A stretch of DNA of 37,893 nt, from positions 1 to 37,893 of the forward strand of contig DATGZX010000421.1 in the NCBI GenBank assembly GCA_035296965.1. The letters run 5' to 3'. Origin of the DNA: DATGZX01 sp035296965. Lineage in GTDB: Bacteria > Planctomycetota > Planctomycetia > Gemmatales > Gemmataceae. The stretch's first letter is position 1; the number at the start of each line of letters is the position of its first letter. The translations under genes were made by a program, and so were the position numbers. This document shows, piece by piece, positions 14,888 to 23,827 of this stretch. The notes below the pieces were generated by a model that saw nothing but the letters and a program-made list of their open reading frames with translations, did not search any database and was not told the DNA's origin.

Positions 14888-15585
14888 CCGACTGGTTGAT
14901 GATATTTGCTGGCGGTTTGCTGGGCTCCTCCCACTGCATCGGCATGTGCGGGGCGTTCGCTCTCGCGCTCGGCAGTACGCGTCAGCACGTTGTGGCAAAC
15001 CTCTTTCGACAGGCAACCTACAGCCTGGGTAGAGTTTTTACCTACTCCACCGGCGGCGCCGTGGCTGGGTACGCCGGCTCCAGGCTGATCGCGGATATGG
15101 GGACCATCGTGCGCGTCCAGGCTCTCCTGTCGATGACAGCCGGCGCCCTCCTTCTGTTTCAAGGGCTCGCCTCTCTCGGCCTCCTGCGCGTTTTCAAACC
15201 AAAGCTGCACGCGGGTTCCTGTCTCGGCTCATCGCTGTTTGCCTCGCTCTTGCGCTCCACCCGTCTACGAAGCGTTTTTTTGGGAGGTGTCGTCAATGGA
15301 TTGTTGCCTTGCGGGTTGGTCTACGCCTACCTTGCCCTGGCCGCTTCTTCGGGCAACATGTTCCTGGGTTGGACAACGATGGCGCTCTTTGGTCTTGGAA
15401 CGTTACCTGTGATGGTATTGGTCGGTTGCGGCGGTTCGCTACTTGCGCTGACTTTCCGCCGGCATCTTTTTCACTTCGCTGCCTACTGCGTGGTCGTGCT
15501 GGGAGTCATATCCCTCATGCGCGGCATCGGCTTCCTCCCCTCGTTTGGTCCGCCAGCCGCCGAGAGTTGTCCGATGTGCCGCTGA
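14884..15585 (+). CDS. DsbD/TauE-like membrane protein (UreH-type)
   Basis: The 233-residue product has six or seven membrane helices and the signature SSHCIGMCGAFALAL at its start, followed by NGLLPCGLVYAYLALA in the middle: the two-half layout with one Cys-rich helix each that defines the DsbD_2/sulfite-exporter-like group. Members beside ccoI are common and are thought to help heme-copper oxidase maturation, by copper import or thiol transfer. It starts with GTG at 14884 overlapping the ccoI stop (GTGA) and is the last gene of the operon. The C-terminus ends in CPMC, a possible metal site. Confidence 0.85.
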   Translation: MTDWLMIFAGGLLGSSHCIGMCGAFALALGSTRQHVVANLFRQATYSLGRVFTYSTGGAVAGYAGSRLIADMGTIVRVQALLSMTAGALLLFQGLASLGLLRVFKPKLHAGSCLGSSLFASLLRSTRLRSVFLGGVVNGLLPCGLVYAYLALAASSGNMFLGWTTMALFGLGTLPVMVLVGCGGSLLALTFRRHLFHFAAYCVVVLGVISLMRGIGFLPSFGPPAAESCPMCR

Positions 15586-15721
15586 TGCCCCTGAGGGGAC
15601 CGGGCGCCGTGGCAATACCTGGCGCTCAAGTTCCGAGGAAGTTCCAACCGATCTCGTCTGCCACGCCTTCATCGATAGCTGTGCGGAAGCGACTGCGCCG
15701 GCTGGCAGCCTGGTGACGGGA

Positions 15722-18043
15722 TCAGTTCGTGGACGAGCTACCGGGTCTCTGATCCAGTACCTCGCGCACTTTGCGGGCCAAAGAAGAGGGGGTGAACGGC
15801 TTCATGAGTAGTGAGACTTCGCCATCGCTCAGCCCGAGATCCAACAGCGGCGGGTCGGCGTATCCCGTCACGAACAGCACCTTGAGGCCGGGCCGCTGGG
15901 CGGTCAGGAGGGTGGCTAGGGTGCGGCCGTGCATCTGGGGCATGACGACGTCGGTCACCAGGAGTTGCAGCGGGCCGGCATAGAAGGCCATCAGATCGAG
16001 AGCCTCCCTCCCATGCCGCGCTTCCAGGACCGTGTAACCACAGCGCTGCAAGACTTCGCGGCCCAGGGTACAGACGCCGCCCTCGTCCTCGACCAACAGT
16101 ATGGTCTCCGCTCCCTGAGGCAGCTGGGTCAACCGCGGCTGCGTTTCCTCCCGAGACAGCGCCTCTTCCAACGCGGGGAAATAGATCGAGAAGGTTGTGC
16201 CTTTGCCGACCTTGCTGACCACATCGATGTGGCCGCCCGTTTGCTTGACGATCCCGTACACGGTGGCCAGGCCCAGGCCGGTCCCCTCGCCCACCCCCTT
16301 GGTCGTAAAGAACGGCTCGAAGATACGGGCCTTTATGGCCGCATCCATGCCGCAACCAGTGTCGTTCACCGTCAGCCGGGCGTAGCGTCCGGGGAGCATC
16401 TCGAGAGCGGGTTGCGCGCCGTGGCCCCCGATGTCTACACAAGCCGTGGCCAAGGTAAGCCGGCCGCCCGCCGGCATGGCATCGCGGGCGTTGACGGCCA
16501 GGTTGACGATCACTTGCTCCAGTTGGCCGGGATCAGCCTTCACCAGCAGTGCGCCCACCTCCGTCGAGACGCTCAACTCGACCTGCTCGCCGATCAGCCG
16601 GCTGAGCATCTTCGTGGTGTGGGCGAGGACCTGGTTCAGGTCGACAATTTTGGGCTGGAGCAGTTGCTTGCGGCTAAAGGCCAGCAATTGCCGGGTCAGG
16701 TCTGCGGCCCGCTCCGCGGCCTGGTAGGCCTCCGTCAAGAACCCGTACCAGGGGTGGTCCGCGCCAACGCCGTCGAGGACCATTCTGGTGTAACCGATGA
16801 TGATGGTAAGCAGGTTATTGAAATCGTGGGCCACGCCGCCGGCCAATTGCCCGACCGCATCCATCTTCTGCGCCTGGCGGAGTTGTTCTTCCAGGAGCCG
16901 GCGTTCCGTGCGGTCGGTCGTGATGCTGAGAACCAGCATGCCTTCCGGCGTGTCGATCGGGGCCAGGAGAACCTGGGCGGGAAACTCGCTGCCGTCTTTG
17001 CGCCGCCCCGAGATTTCCGCGGCGATGGCCATGGAACGCGTCGAGGGATTGACCATGTAGCCCTCGCGCAGGCGGGCGTGATACTCTTTGGTACTGTCCC
17101 GGACGAGCAGTTCCACCTTCTGCCCAAGCATTTCCTCGCGGCGGTAGCCGAAGACCCTCTCGGCCTCGGCATTGACTCGGCGGATGTTGCCCTCCCGGCC
17201 CACTACCACGATCGCTCCGGGCGACTGTTCGAAGAGCTGTTCCAGCATCGACCGCGTTCGCTGAAGTTCGGCCTCCGCGCGCCGTTTCTCCGTGGCATCC
17301 CGAAAGACCAGCACGACCCCGGTGCAGCGTCCCTGCTCATCGCGAATCGGAGAGACGGAATCGTCGATGACTACTTCACGTCCGTCGCTTCTCAGCAGGA
17401 TCCTCTCACCCGCCCCTTCGACGGCAACTCCCTCGCCCAGCACGCGGTCGACGGCGTCTGAAGCCGGCTGGCGGGTCTCCTCATCGACCACGCGGAAGAC
17501 GTCGGCTACTGCCCGTCCCGTCGCGTCGGCGAGCGACCAGCCGGTCAGCTTCTCAGCCACACGGTTCAGGAACGTGACCCGGCCCTGGATGTCGGTCGCG
17601 ATGACCGCGTCGGCGATGCTCGCCAGCATCATGGCGTAGCGTCGCTCGCTGGCCCGCAGCTTGCGGTCCGCCTCGTGCTTGTACAGGGCCATCTCGATGA
17701 CCGTTCGCAGCTCGCGCTCGTCGAACGGCTTGAGCACGTAGCCGAATGGCCCGCTAATCTTGGCGCGTTGTATGGTGACCTCGTCCGCGTGGGCCGTAAC
17801 ATACACGACGGGGACCTCGAAACATTCCTGAATCTGCTCGGCGGCGGTCACCCCGTCCATGTCGCCTTGCAGGTGGATGTCCATCAGAATCAAATCCGGG
17901 CGCAACTCCTTGGCCAGCCGGACAGCCTCCTCTCCCCGCGCCGTGACCCCCACGACCGTATGGCCCAGGTTGATCAGGCGATGTTCAATGTCCATCGCGA
18001 CAACGGCTTCATCTTCGACCACGAGGACGCGCGCATTGGTCAT
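15722..18043 (-). CDS. Hybrid histidine kinase REC-PAS-PAS-HisKA-HATPase-REC
   Basis: The 773-residue soluble product has a receiver domain (1-120, phospho-acceptor Asp55 in LILMDIHL), two PAS domains (about 135-250 and 262-380), a HisKA dimerisation helix with phosphorylatable His406 (GGVAHDFNNLLT), an HATPase domain (N-box NLAVNARDAMP with Asn518, EPFFTTKG, GTGLGLATVYG) and a C-terminal receiver (Asp698 in TDVVMP). It has no membrane segment and no output domain. Its ATG overlaps the stop of the upstream kinase gene (ATGA), so the two are made together, and GGAGGGAGG lies before the start. The upstream kinase may phosphorylate its N-terminal receiver; this is inference. The long frame from 19204 runs through the neighbouring gene in the wrong frame. 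Confidence 0.92.
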   Translation of the reverse strand: MTNARVLVVEDEAVVAMDIEHRLINLGHTVVGVTARGEEAVRLAKELRPDLILMDIHLQGDMDGVTAAEQIQECFEVPVVYVTAHADEVTIQRAKISGPFGYVLKPFDERELRTVIEMALYKHEADRKLRASERRYAMMLASIADAVIATDIQGRVTFLNRVAEKLTGWSLADATGRAVADVFRVVDEETRQPASDAVDRVLGEGVAVEGAGERILLRSDGREVVIDDSVSPIRDEQGRCTGVVLVFRDATEKRRAEAELQRTRSMLEQLFEQSPGAIVVVGREGNIRRVNAEAERVFGYRREEMLGQKVELLVRDSTKEYHARLREGYMVNPSTRSMAIAAEISGRRKDGSEFPAQVLLAPIDTPEGMLVLSITTDRTERRLLEEQLRQAQKMDAVGQLAGGVAHDFNNLLTIIIGYTRMVLDGVGADHPWYGFLTEAYQAAERAADLTRQLLAFSRKQLLQPKIVDLNQVLAHTTKMLSRLIGEQVELSVSTEVGALLVKADPGQLEQVIVNLAVNARDAMPAGGRLTLATACVDIGGHGAQPALEMLPGRYARLTVNDTGCGMDAAIKARIFEPFFTTKGVGEGTGLGLATVYGIVKQTGGHIDVVSKVGKGTTFSIYFPALEEALSREETQPRLTQLPQGAETILLVEDEGGVCTLGREVLQRCGYTVLEARHGREALDLMAFYAGPLQLLVTDVVMPQMHGRTLATLLTAQRPGLKVLFVTGYADPPLLDLGLSDGEVSLLMKPFTPSSLARKVREVLDQRPGSSSTN

Positions 18044-20793
18044 GGCCGTGAACCTCCCTCCGCAGGCGAATTGGGCGTGAAGGTCATCGTAAACATGGTT
18101 CCGGTCGTTTGATCCAGTTCGATCGTGCCACCGAGTTGTTGGATAAGTCCGCAGACCAACTGCAAACCGAGCGTGCGCGTGCGCCGGAAGTCGAGGCCTG
18201 CGGGCAAGCCGACCCCGTCGTCGCTGACGGTCAGGACGTAGGCTCCGCCGGGCGTCGCGCCCAGCTCGACGGCCACCCGCCCTGACCTGCCCCCCGGGAA
18301 GGCATACTTCAGCGTGTTGGAAACCAACTCGTTCACCAGCAACCCACAGGGAGCGGCCCGATCCAGGTCGAGCGTGACGCCCGCCACGCGAACATCCAGC
18401 CGAACCTGTGCCGGGTCGAGGCCATAGGCGCGGAACAGGTGGGTACACAGGTCCTGGAGGTAGGAGGCCAGATTGATCTGGGCGAAGTCTTCCGAGCGGT
18501 AGAGTGTCTCGTGAACGACTGCCATCGCATGCACGCGGTTCTGGCTCTCGGTGAAGGCGGCCAGGACAGTGGGATCCGCGATCTGTTGCGACTGCAGGTG
18601 GAGCAGGCTGCTGATGATCTGCAAGTTGTTTTTGACCCGGTGGTGCACTTCCTTGAGCAGCGCCTCCTTCTCCCGGAGCGAGGCCCGCAATTGTTCCATT
18701 GCCCGTTTGCGCTCGGAGACGTCGCGGCTGACCCCGTCGATCCGGTGAACGCGCCCAGAGGCGTCGCGCAACGGGATGAGGATGGTGTGGAACGCGCGGT
18801 GGCCGACCGGCAGATCGAATTCCTCTTCGTAGTCGATCACACTCCCGCTCTCGACACAGCGGCGGTAACTCGCCGTCACCTGCCTGGCGATCGGCTCCGG
18901 GACTATTTCTTCGAAGAACTTGCCCGACACCTCCGAACTCTTGAGGCCGAGGGCCTTTTCCTCGGCGGGATTGAGTCCCGCCAACTTGAACCGGCCGTCC
19001 TGGGTGACGTCCAGCATGAAGAGGCAGTCCGAGGAGTTGTCGAAGAGCTCCTTGTAGCGCAGTTCGCTCTTGCGCAGAGCCGACTCGGCCTCGTACAGCT
19101 TTTCCTCGGCCAGCTTCCGCTCCGTGACATCCGACCACGACCCGACCGCCTCGACGGGTCTGCCTGCCGCGTCGCGCAACAAGCGCATCTCGCTGCGGAC
19201 CCATCGGTACTGGCCGTCTTGGTGCCGGAAGCGGTACTCGTTGGCCAGGCGGCCTTGTGCGAACAGTTCCTGCTGCACCTTCGCCATCACCCAGTCCCTA
19301 TCTTCCGGGTGAATGTTCTTGTGCCACCATCCGAAGTCGAAGATTTCCTCGGAGGAGTAGCCCATCATTTCCCGAATGTTCTCACTCATCCAGGCAAGGC
19401 GTACGGACTCCTGCGTCGGGACCGCGAGCGTGTACAGGACCGTCGGGTTGGAGGCGATCAAGTGTTGAAGGCGCTGCTGGGCCGCGCGCAGCGCTTCCTC
19501 GGCCCGCTTCCGCTCGGTGATGTCCCGGGCGACAACCTGAATGGCCGCCTTGCCCTCGTACACGCACGGTCCGGCGCGGGTCTCGATGTCTATCGGTTCG
19601 CCGTCTAGCCTGCGTGCGCGGTAATGGTACGGCGGGCAAGGCTGGCCTGTTTCGCAGATCGTGCGGATTCCAGCCGCACTGGCCGCCTGGTCGTCCGGAT
19701 GAAGGAACTCGGAGACCGGCTTACCCAGCACCGTCTTGGGCGACTGTGCACCGAGTAACCTGAGGCTGGCGGCGTTGCAGTAACCGATACAGCCGTCCAC
19801 CATAATCATGACCGCATCCGGAGACAGTTCGACCAGGTTCCTGTAAGCCGTCTCGTTGTCCTGGAGTTCCCGCATGACCCTGCGCCGCTCATTCTGCAAT
19901 GCGACCAGGACCCAGAACGCGATACTGAGAAAAGCCTGAAAGGTTTGTGCGGTCTGGACACGCGAGACCTTGTCGGTCTTGATCGCGCCCAGGAGGGCAT
20001 TTCCCTCCTTGACGTCCCACGCCATGAACATGGCGAACGTCACCATACTCACGGCCGTTCCTAATGTCCCGAATCGCACGGTGGCCCAGAACGCAACAAT
20101 GGTGACAAAAATGGCGCCGGAGAGGTTTCCTTGTTTCCCCGACAGAAGAATCAATCCGATCAAACATCCCGCAAAGAGGGCCACACCTTCGACAGCCCGG
20201 TAAGGTCGCACCCGGGAGAGGGCCCACCAATTCGTGGTCGCAAGGGTCACTACCAGGGGAGCGAACACGAACACGCCGACGGCGTTCGAACGCCACTCCG
20301 CCCACCAGACGCTAGGGTAATGAGCGACGCCCGAAAACGCTGCGATAACCGTTGTCCCCACGCTGGCGCTCACGCTCGCGCCCACGACCCCCGCAAGGAC
20401 CATGAGAACGAGCACCTCCTTCAGGCCGTCGAGGGCCGAAACATTTCTCAGCAGGCGGCGGACTAGCCATGCACCCACCATGGCAAGCAGCGCGTCCCCC
20501 AGGCCCAGGCCGGCCGCGACTGCCAGGGACCCTAGGACAGCCCCAGAACTGCTGCCGTCAAAAAGTACTGCAGTGTGAGCCAGGAACGCGCCCAGCCAGA
20601 TACCTGGCCAAACGCCGTAGCCGAATAGCAGCAGGCCCGCCAAGCCGATGCCGGCCGGCGGCCAAAGGGTAGGCGCCGACTCCGGCGGGTTGGCCAGCAA
20701 CAGGGCGAGCACGCCCGTAAGGCAGTTGGCCACGGTCAGAGCAACGACCTTGGTGAGCCAGATCGAACCGCGCGACAATGTCCAAGACTTCAT
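18040..20793 (-). CDS. Membrane histidine kinase MASE1-PAS3-HisKA_2
   Basis: The 917-residue product starts with about eight membrane helices (11-300) of the MASE1 type (TLWPPAGIGLAGLLLFG, WWAEWRSNAVGVFVFAPLV). Three PAS domains follow (about 310-425, 440-560 and 575-690), each ending in a D(I/V)(T/S)ERKRA motif. The kinase core is of the HisKA_2 group: EVHHRVKNNLQIISSLLHLQ around His718, then a HATPase domain (NELVSNTLKYAFPGG, SDDGVGLPAG, LGLQLVCGLIQQLGG). The ligand is unknown; PAS domains could bind heme or flavin. It is the first gene of a two-gene kinase unit facing away from the MgtA operon by 390 bases. Confidence 0.92.
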   Translation of the reverse strand: MKSWTLSRGSIWLTKVVALTVANCLTGVLALLLANPPESAPTLWPPAGIGLAGLLLFGYGVWPGIWLGAFLAHTAVLFDGSSSGAVLGSLAVAAGLGLGDALLAMVGAWLVRRLLRNVSALDGLKEVLVLMVLAGVVGASVSASVGTTVIAAFSGVAHYPSVWWAEWRSNAVGVFVFAPLVVTLATTNWWALSRVRPYRAVEGVALFAGCLIGLILLSGKQGNLSGAIFVTIVAFWATVRFGTLGTAVSMVTFAMFMAWDVKEGNALLGAIKTDKVSRVQTAQTFQAFLSIAFWVLVALQNERRRVMRELQDNETAYRNLVELSPDAVMIMVDGCIGYCNAASLRLLGAQSPKTVLGKPVSEFLHPDDQAASAAGIRTICETGQPCPPYHYRARRLDGEPIDIETRAGPCVYEGKAAIQVVARDITERKRAEEALRAAQQRLQHLIASNPTVLYTLAVPTQESVRLAWMSENIREMMGYSSEEIFDFGWWHKNIHPEDRDWVMAKVQQELFAQGRLANEYRFRHQDGQYRWVRSEMRLLRDAAGRPVEAVGSWSDVTERKLAEEKLYEAESALRKSELRYKELFDNSSDCLFMLDVTQDGRFKLAGLNPAEEKALGLKSSEVSGKFFEEIVPEPIARQVTASYRRCVESGSVIDYEEEFDLPVGHRAFHTILIPLRDASGRVHRIDGVSRDVSERKRAMEQLRASLREKEALLKEVHHRVKNNLQIISSLLHLQSQQIADPTVLAAFTESQNRVHAMAVVHETLYRSEDFAQINLASYLQDLCTHLFRAYGLDPAQVRLDVRVAGVTLDLDRAAPCGLLVNELVSNTLKYAFPGGRSGRVAVELGATPGGAYVLTVSDDGVGLPAGLDFRRTRTLGLQLVCGLIQQLGGTIELDQTTGTMFTMTFTPNSPAEGGSRP

Positions 20794-21184
20794 GAAACAC
20801 CGACATCGAAGCGAGGGGCCGCCTAACAGGACGGGAAGTCAGGGTCGCTTGGGGGCGAACGACACCTGATTCTCTCTGAGACGAATGACAGAGATTATGT
20901 CAGCCTATCTCATGTTAGAGAGTCGAGCCACCCCAGATTGGGACGCACGGTTTTCAACCAACCGCCGCCCTGGCTCACGCTGGGACGCCTGTGTCCCATT
21001 TGGCCCGGGGGCTGATGCGCTCCCCTAGATGCTGGCCCATTTCGTTTAACCGCCGGCCAGCGGCGAGCGCGTGAACAATCGGCGGCTACATGCTCTGTCA
21101 GGGAGAAACAGCGGCGCCCGGAGTCTTGGCTGTCGGCAAAATAGCCCTGGTTTTCGCGGACACCAACACCACCTTGCCGCGTGC
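20794..21184. other. Intergenic stretch with a single palindrome arm
   Basis: These 391 bases lie between the kinase start and the MgtA-like end, both on the minus strand. The right half has no gene; the left 120 bases should hold the kinase promoter, though I cannot point to boxes. A lone copy of the arm of the 1084-1174 palindrome is listed separately. Confidence 0.6.
21043..21076 (+). repeat. Half-copy of the 1084-1117 palindrome arm
   Basis: CGTTTAACCGCCGGCCAGCG and the following bases match the left arm at 1084-1117 in 31 of 34 positions. No complementary arm follows within the next 100 bases, so this is a solo arm or a decayed element. Confidence 0.7.
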
Positions 21185-23827
21185 CTACAGCCAAGCGCGC
21201 CGCAGTAGCCAAGCCTTGACCGCCTGCGTCAGCAAGACATAACCGACGAGCGTCGCCGCCAGCAGCGGCCAGTACAGCGGCGGCAGGTGGGTAAATCCCA
21301 AAGCAGGGCCGAGGTACGAAAATGGCAGCCACACACCTATGAGCATCACCAGTACAGTCGTCAGAACCAGCGGCCAGCTTGCGCGACTTTGTAGGAACGG
21401 AATCCGGTTCGTGCGGATGACGTGGATAATGAGTGTTTGCGTCAGCAGCGACTCGACGAACCAGCCTGTTTGGAACAGCGGCGCCTGTGCAGTGTCCCAG
21501 CAGCCGAAGACGTAAAGCATCATCAGGTAGGTCGTGTAGTCGAAAACCGAGCTGCACGGGCCGATGAGCAGAATGAACTTCGCGATTTGGCCCATCGACC
21601 AGGGACGCGGACGCGCAACCTGCTCGAGATCGACGGCATCCGTCGGAATCGGCAACTGGGAAAAATCGTACAGGAGATTGTTCGTCAAAATCTGAATGGG
21701 TGCCATGGGCACGAATGGCAGGAAGATACTGGCGCCCAGCACGCTGAACATATTGCCGAAGTTCGAGCTGGCTCCCATGCGGATGTATTTCAGGATATTG
21801 ACGAAGACTTTTCGCCCCTCTCTGACCCCGGCGTCCAAGACCATCAGGCTCTTTTCCAGCAAGATGGCGTCTGCCGACTCCTTGGCGATATCCACAGCGG
21901 TATCAACCGAGATGCCCACGTCCGCGGCCCGCAAGGCCGGCGCGTCGTTGATGCCGTCTCCGAGAAAGCCCACGACGTGTCCTTTGCTCTGGAGCGCCTT
22001 GATAGTCCGCTGCTTGTGAACCGGCGACATCCGGGCGAACAGAACCATCTGGTCGGCAGCCTCGGCCAGTTCAGCATCGGACATTTTTTCCACCTGGTTG
22101 CCCAGCAGTACCTGCTCAATGTCGATGCCGACCTCCTGGCAAATTTTGCGGCTTACTACCTCGTTGTCGCCGGTGAGGACCTTCACGGCCACGCCGTGTT
22201 CGTGCAAGGCTCGAAGGGCGGGCCGGGCCGAGTCCTTGGGCGGGTCGAGGAAAGCGACGTAGCCTTTCAGGGTCAGGTCGCACTCGTCTTCCTTGGTATA
22301 GGCCGTCTTCAACGGCACGTCCTTGCATGCCAGCGCCAGCACGCGGAAGCCATCGGCGCTCAAGCCAAGATACTCCTCACGCAGGTCGTCGATGACGACC
22401 TGCTCCATCGAGTAGCGCGCGCCGTCCAACTCGAAGCCGCCCGAGCGCCGATGTACCTCCTCCGGCGCCCCCTTGCAGATGAGCCGGTGTGTTCCGTCCG
22501 GCAGCCGCACGACCACGGACATCACCCTGCGGGAAAAATCGAACGGGATCTCATCGACCTTCTCGCACTGCGGCACGTTCAGCTGCTCGTGCAGGTGCTG
22601 GTAGTCGAGAATGGCCCGATCCATGACGTTTTTCAGCCCTGTCTGGAAGTGACTGTTGAGGTAGGCCAGGGCGAGCACCTCATCGCTCTCCCTGAACACG
22701 ACGTCGCAATGCCGCTCCAAGATGATGCGGTCCATCGTGAGCGTTCCCGTCTTGTCCGTGCACAAGACATCCATGGCTCCCAGGTTCTGGATCGAGCTCA
22801 GGCGCTTGACGATGACCTGCTGGGCCGACATCGCCATCGCCCCGCGCGAGAGGCAGACAGTCACGATCATCGGCAGCATTTCCGGGGTTAGCCCCACGGC
22901 AACAGCCATGGCAAAGAAAAACGCCTCCTCCCAATCGTGCTTGGTCAGCCCATTGATGAGGAACACAAGGGGAACCATCACCATGATGAAGCGAATCATC
23001 AGCCAGGTGAATTGGCTGACACCCCGGTCGAAGCTGGTCGGCGGCTGCTGCTGCACAATGGTGCTGGCCAGGCTTCCCAGGTAAGTCCGGCGCCCTGTGC
23101 AAACCGCCACACCTTGCCCCGTCCCGGTCTCGACGCTTGTGCCCAAGAAACAGAGATTCTTCAGTTCCAGGGGCGATTGGCTGGCACTCTCTTCCGCAGC
23201 ATGGGCTTTTTCCACGGGGAATGACTCGCCTGTGAGACTGGCCTGGATAATGTGCAAATCCTTGCAGGACACCAGGCGCAGATCGGCGGGGATCATATCC
23301 CCGGCGGAGAGATGCACCACGTCGCCGGGAACCAGGTCGGCGAGCTGCACTTCGCGCGCCTGGCCGTCGCGCTCGACAGTGGCTGTGACACGAATCATTG
23401 CCTTGAGCTTGGCGGCAGCCGCGTCGGCGCGCGCCTCCTGGACGAAGCGCAAGGCGACTCCCAGCAGCACCATGACGATCATCACCGCAGCAGCTCGATC
23501 GTCACCGGTCAAAAAAGACACCACGGCCAAAATAAGCAGCAGGACGACCAGCGGATTGAGGAAGGCTTTCAAGAGGAGGACGCTGCGGCGGTAACGCGCC
23601 TCCATTACGACCGCGTTCGGCCCGTACTCCTGGCGGCGCCGCACCGCCTCCGTTTCGGTAAGCCCGCAGGGCGCGGTCTGGACCTGGCGGTAAACTTCTT
23701 CTACCTCACTGGCGGCAGCCTTGATCAGAAGTGGCGAGACGTGAACCGCGGACGCTTCGGAGTGCAGGGCGTGGGGGAAATGGCGCGGGAGCTGGCCGTT
23801 CAGGAATTTCAACTTGCGCCGTTTCAT
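21185..23827 (-). CDS. Magnesium-transporting P-type ATPase (MgtA/MgtB type)
   Basis: The 880-residue product is a type IIIB P-type ATPase, which imports Mg2+ across the inner membrane. Motifs in order: SLTGESFPVEKAH in the actuator domain, GLTPEMLPMIVTVCLSRGA and the segment before GAMDVLCTDKTGTLT (Asp358 phosphorylated), KGAPEEV in the nucleotide domain, VLTGDNEVV, and GDGINDAPALRAADVGISVD in the hinge, then six C-terminal membrane helices. The wording TPEMLPMIV and IQNLGAMDVLCTDK is specific to the MgtA subfamily. The start at 23827 overlaps the stop of the upstream PPDK-like gene (ATGA); the frame open to 24169 is that gene's DNA. Export to the periplasm of another cation cannot be excluded from sequence alone. 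Confidence 0.93.
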   Translation of the reverse strand: MKRRKLKFLNGQLPRHFPHALHSEASAVHVSPLLIKAAASEVEEVYRQVQTAPCGLTETEAVRRRQEYGPNAVVMEARYRRSVLLLKAFLNPLVVLLLILAVVSFLTGDDRAAAVMIVMVLLGVALRFVQEARADAAAAKLKAMIRVTATVERDGQAREVQLADLVPGDVVHLSAGDMIPADLRLVSCKDLHIIQASLTGESFPVEKAHAAEESASQSPLELKNLCFLGTSVETGTGQGVAVCTGRRTYLGSLASTIVQQQPPTSFDRGVSQFTWLMIRFIMVMVPLVFLINGLTKHDWEEAFFFAMAVAVGLTPEMLPMIVTVCLSRGAMAMSAQQVIVKRLSSIQNLGAMDVLCTDKTGTLTMDRIILERHCDVVFRESDEVLALAYLNSHFQTGLKNVMDRAILDYQHLHEQLNVPQCEKVDEIPFDFSRRVMSVVVRLPDGTHRLICKGAPEEVHRRSGGFELDGARYSMEQVVIDDLREEYLGLSADGFRVLALACKDVPLKTAYTKEDECDLTLKGYVAFLDPPKDSARPALRALHEHGVAVKVLTGDNEVVSRKICQEVGIDIEQVLLGNQVEKMSDAELAEAADQMVLFARMSPVHKQRTIKALQSKGHVVGFLGDGINDAPALRAADVGISVDTAVDIAKESADAILLEKSLMVLDAGVREGRKVFVNILKYIRMGASSNFGNMFSVLGASIFLPFVPMAPIQILTNNLLYDFSQLPIPTDAVDLEQVARPRPWSMGQIAKFILLIGPCSSVFDYTTYLMMLYVFGCWDTAQAPLFQTGWFVESLLTQTLIIHVIRTNRIPFLQSRASWPLVLTTVLVMLIGVWLPFSYLGPALGFTHLPPLYWPLLAATLVGYVLLTQAVKAWLLRRAWL

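Noticed and set aside
15587..15597. CCCCTGAGGGG hairpin after the DsbD/TauE-like gene as terminator
   Set aside because: Four-pair stem, three-base loop and no T-run; too weak to annotate.
15929..17461. 510-codon plus-strand frame over the hybrid kinase
   Set aside because: Antisense to clear kinase domains; no known motif.
21422..22891. 489-codon plus-strand frame over the MgtA-like gene
   Set aside because: Antisense to a gene with all P-type ATPase motifs; composition rich in His, Gln and Val as expected of a shadow.
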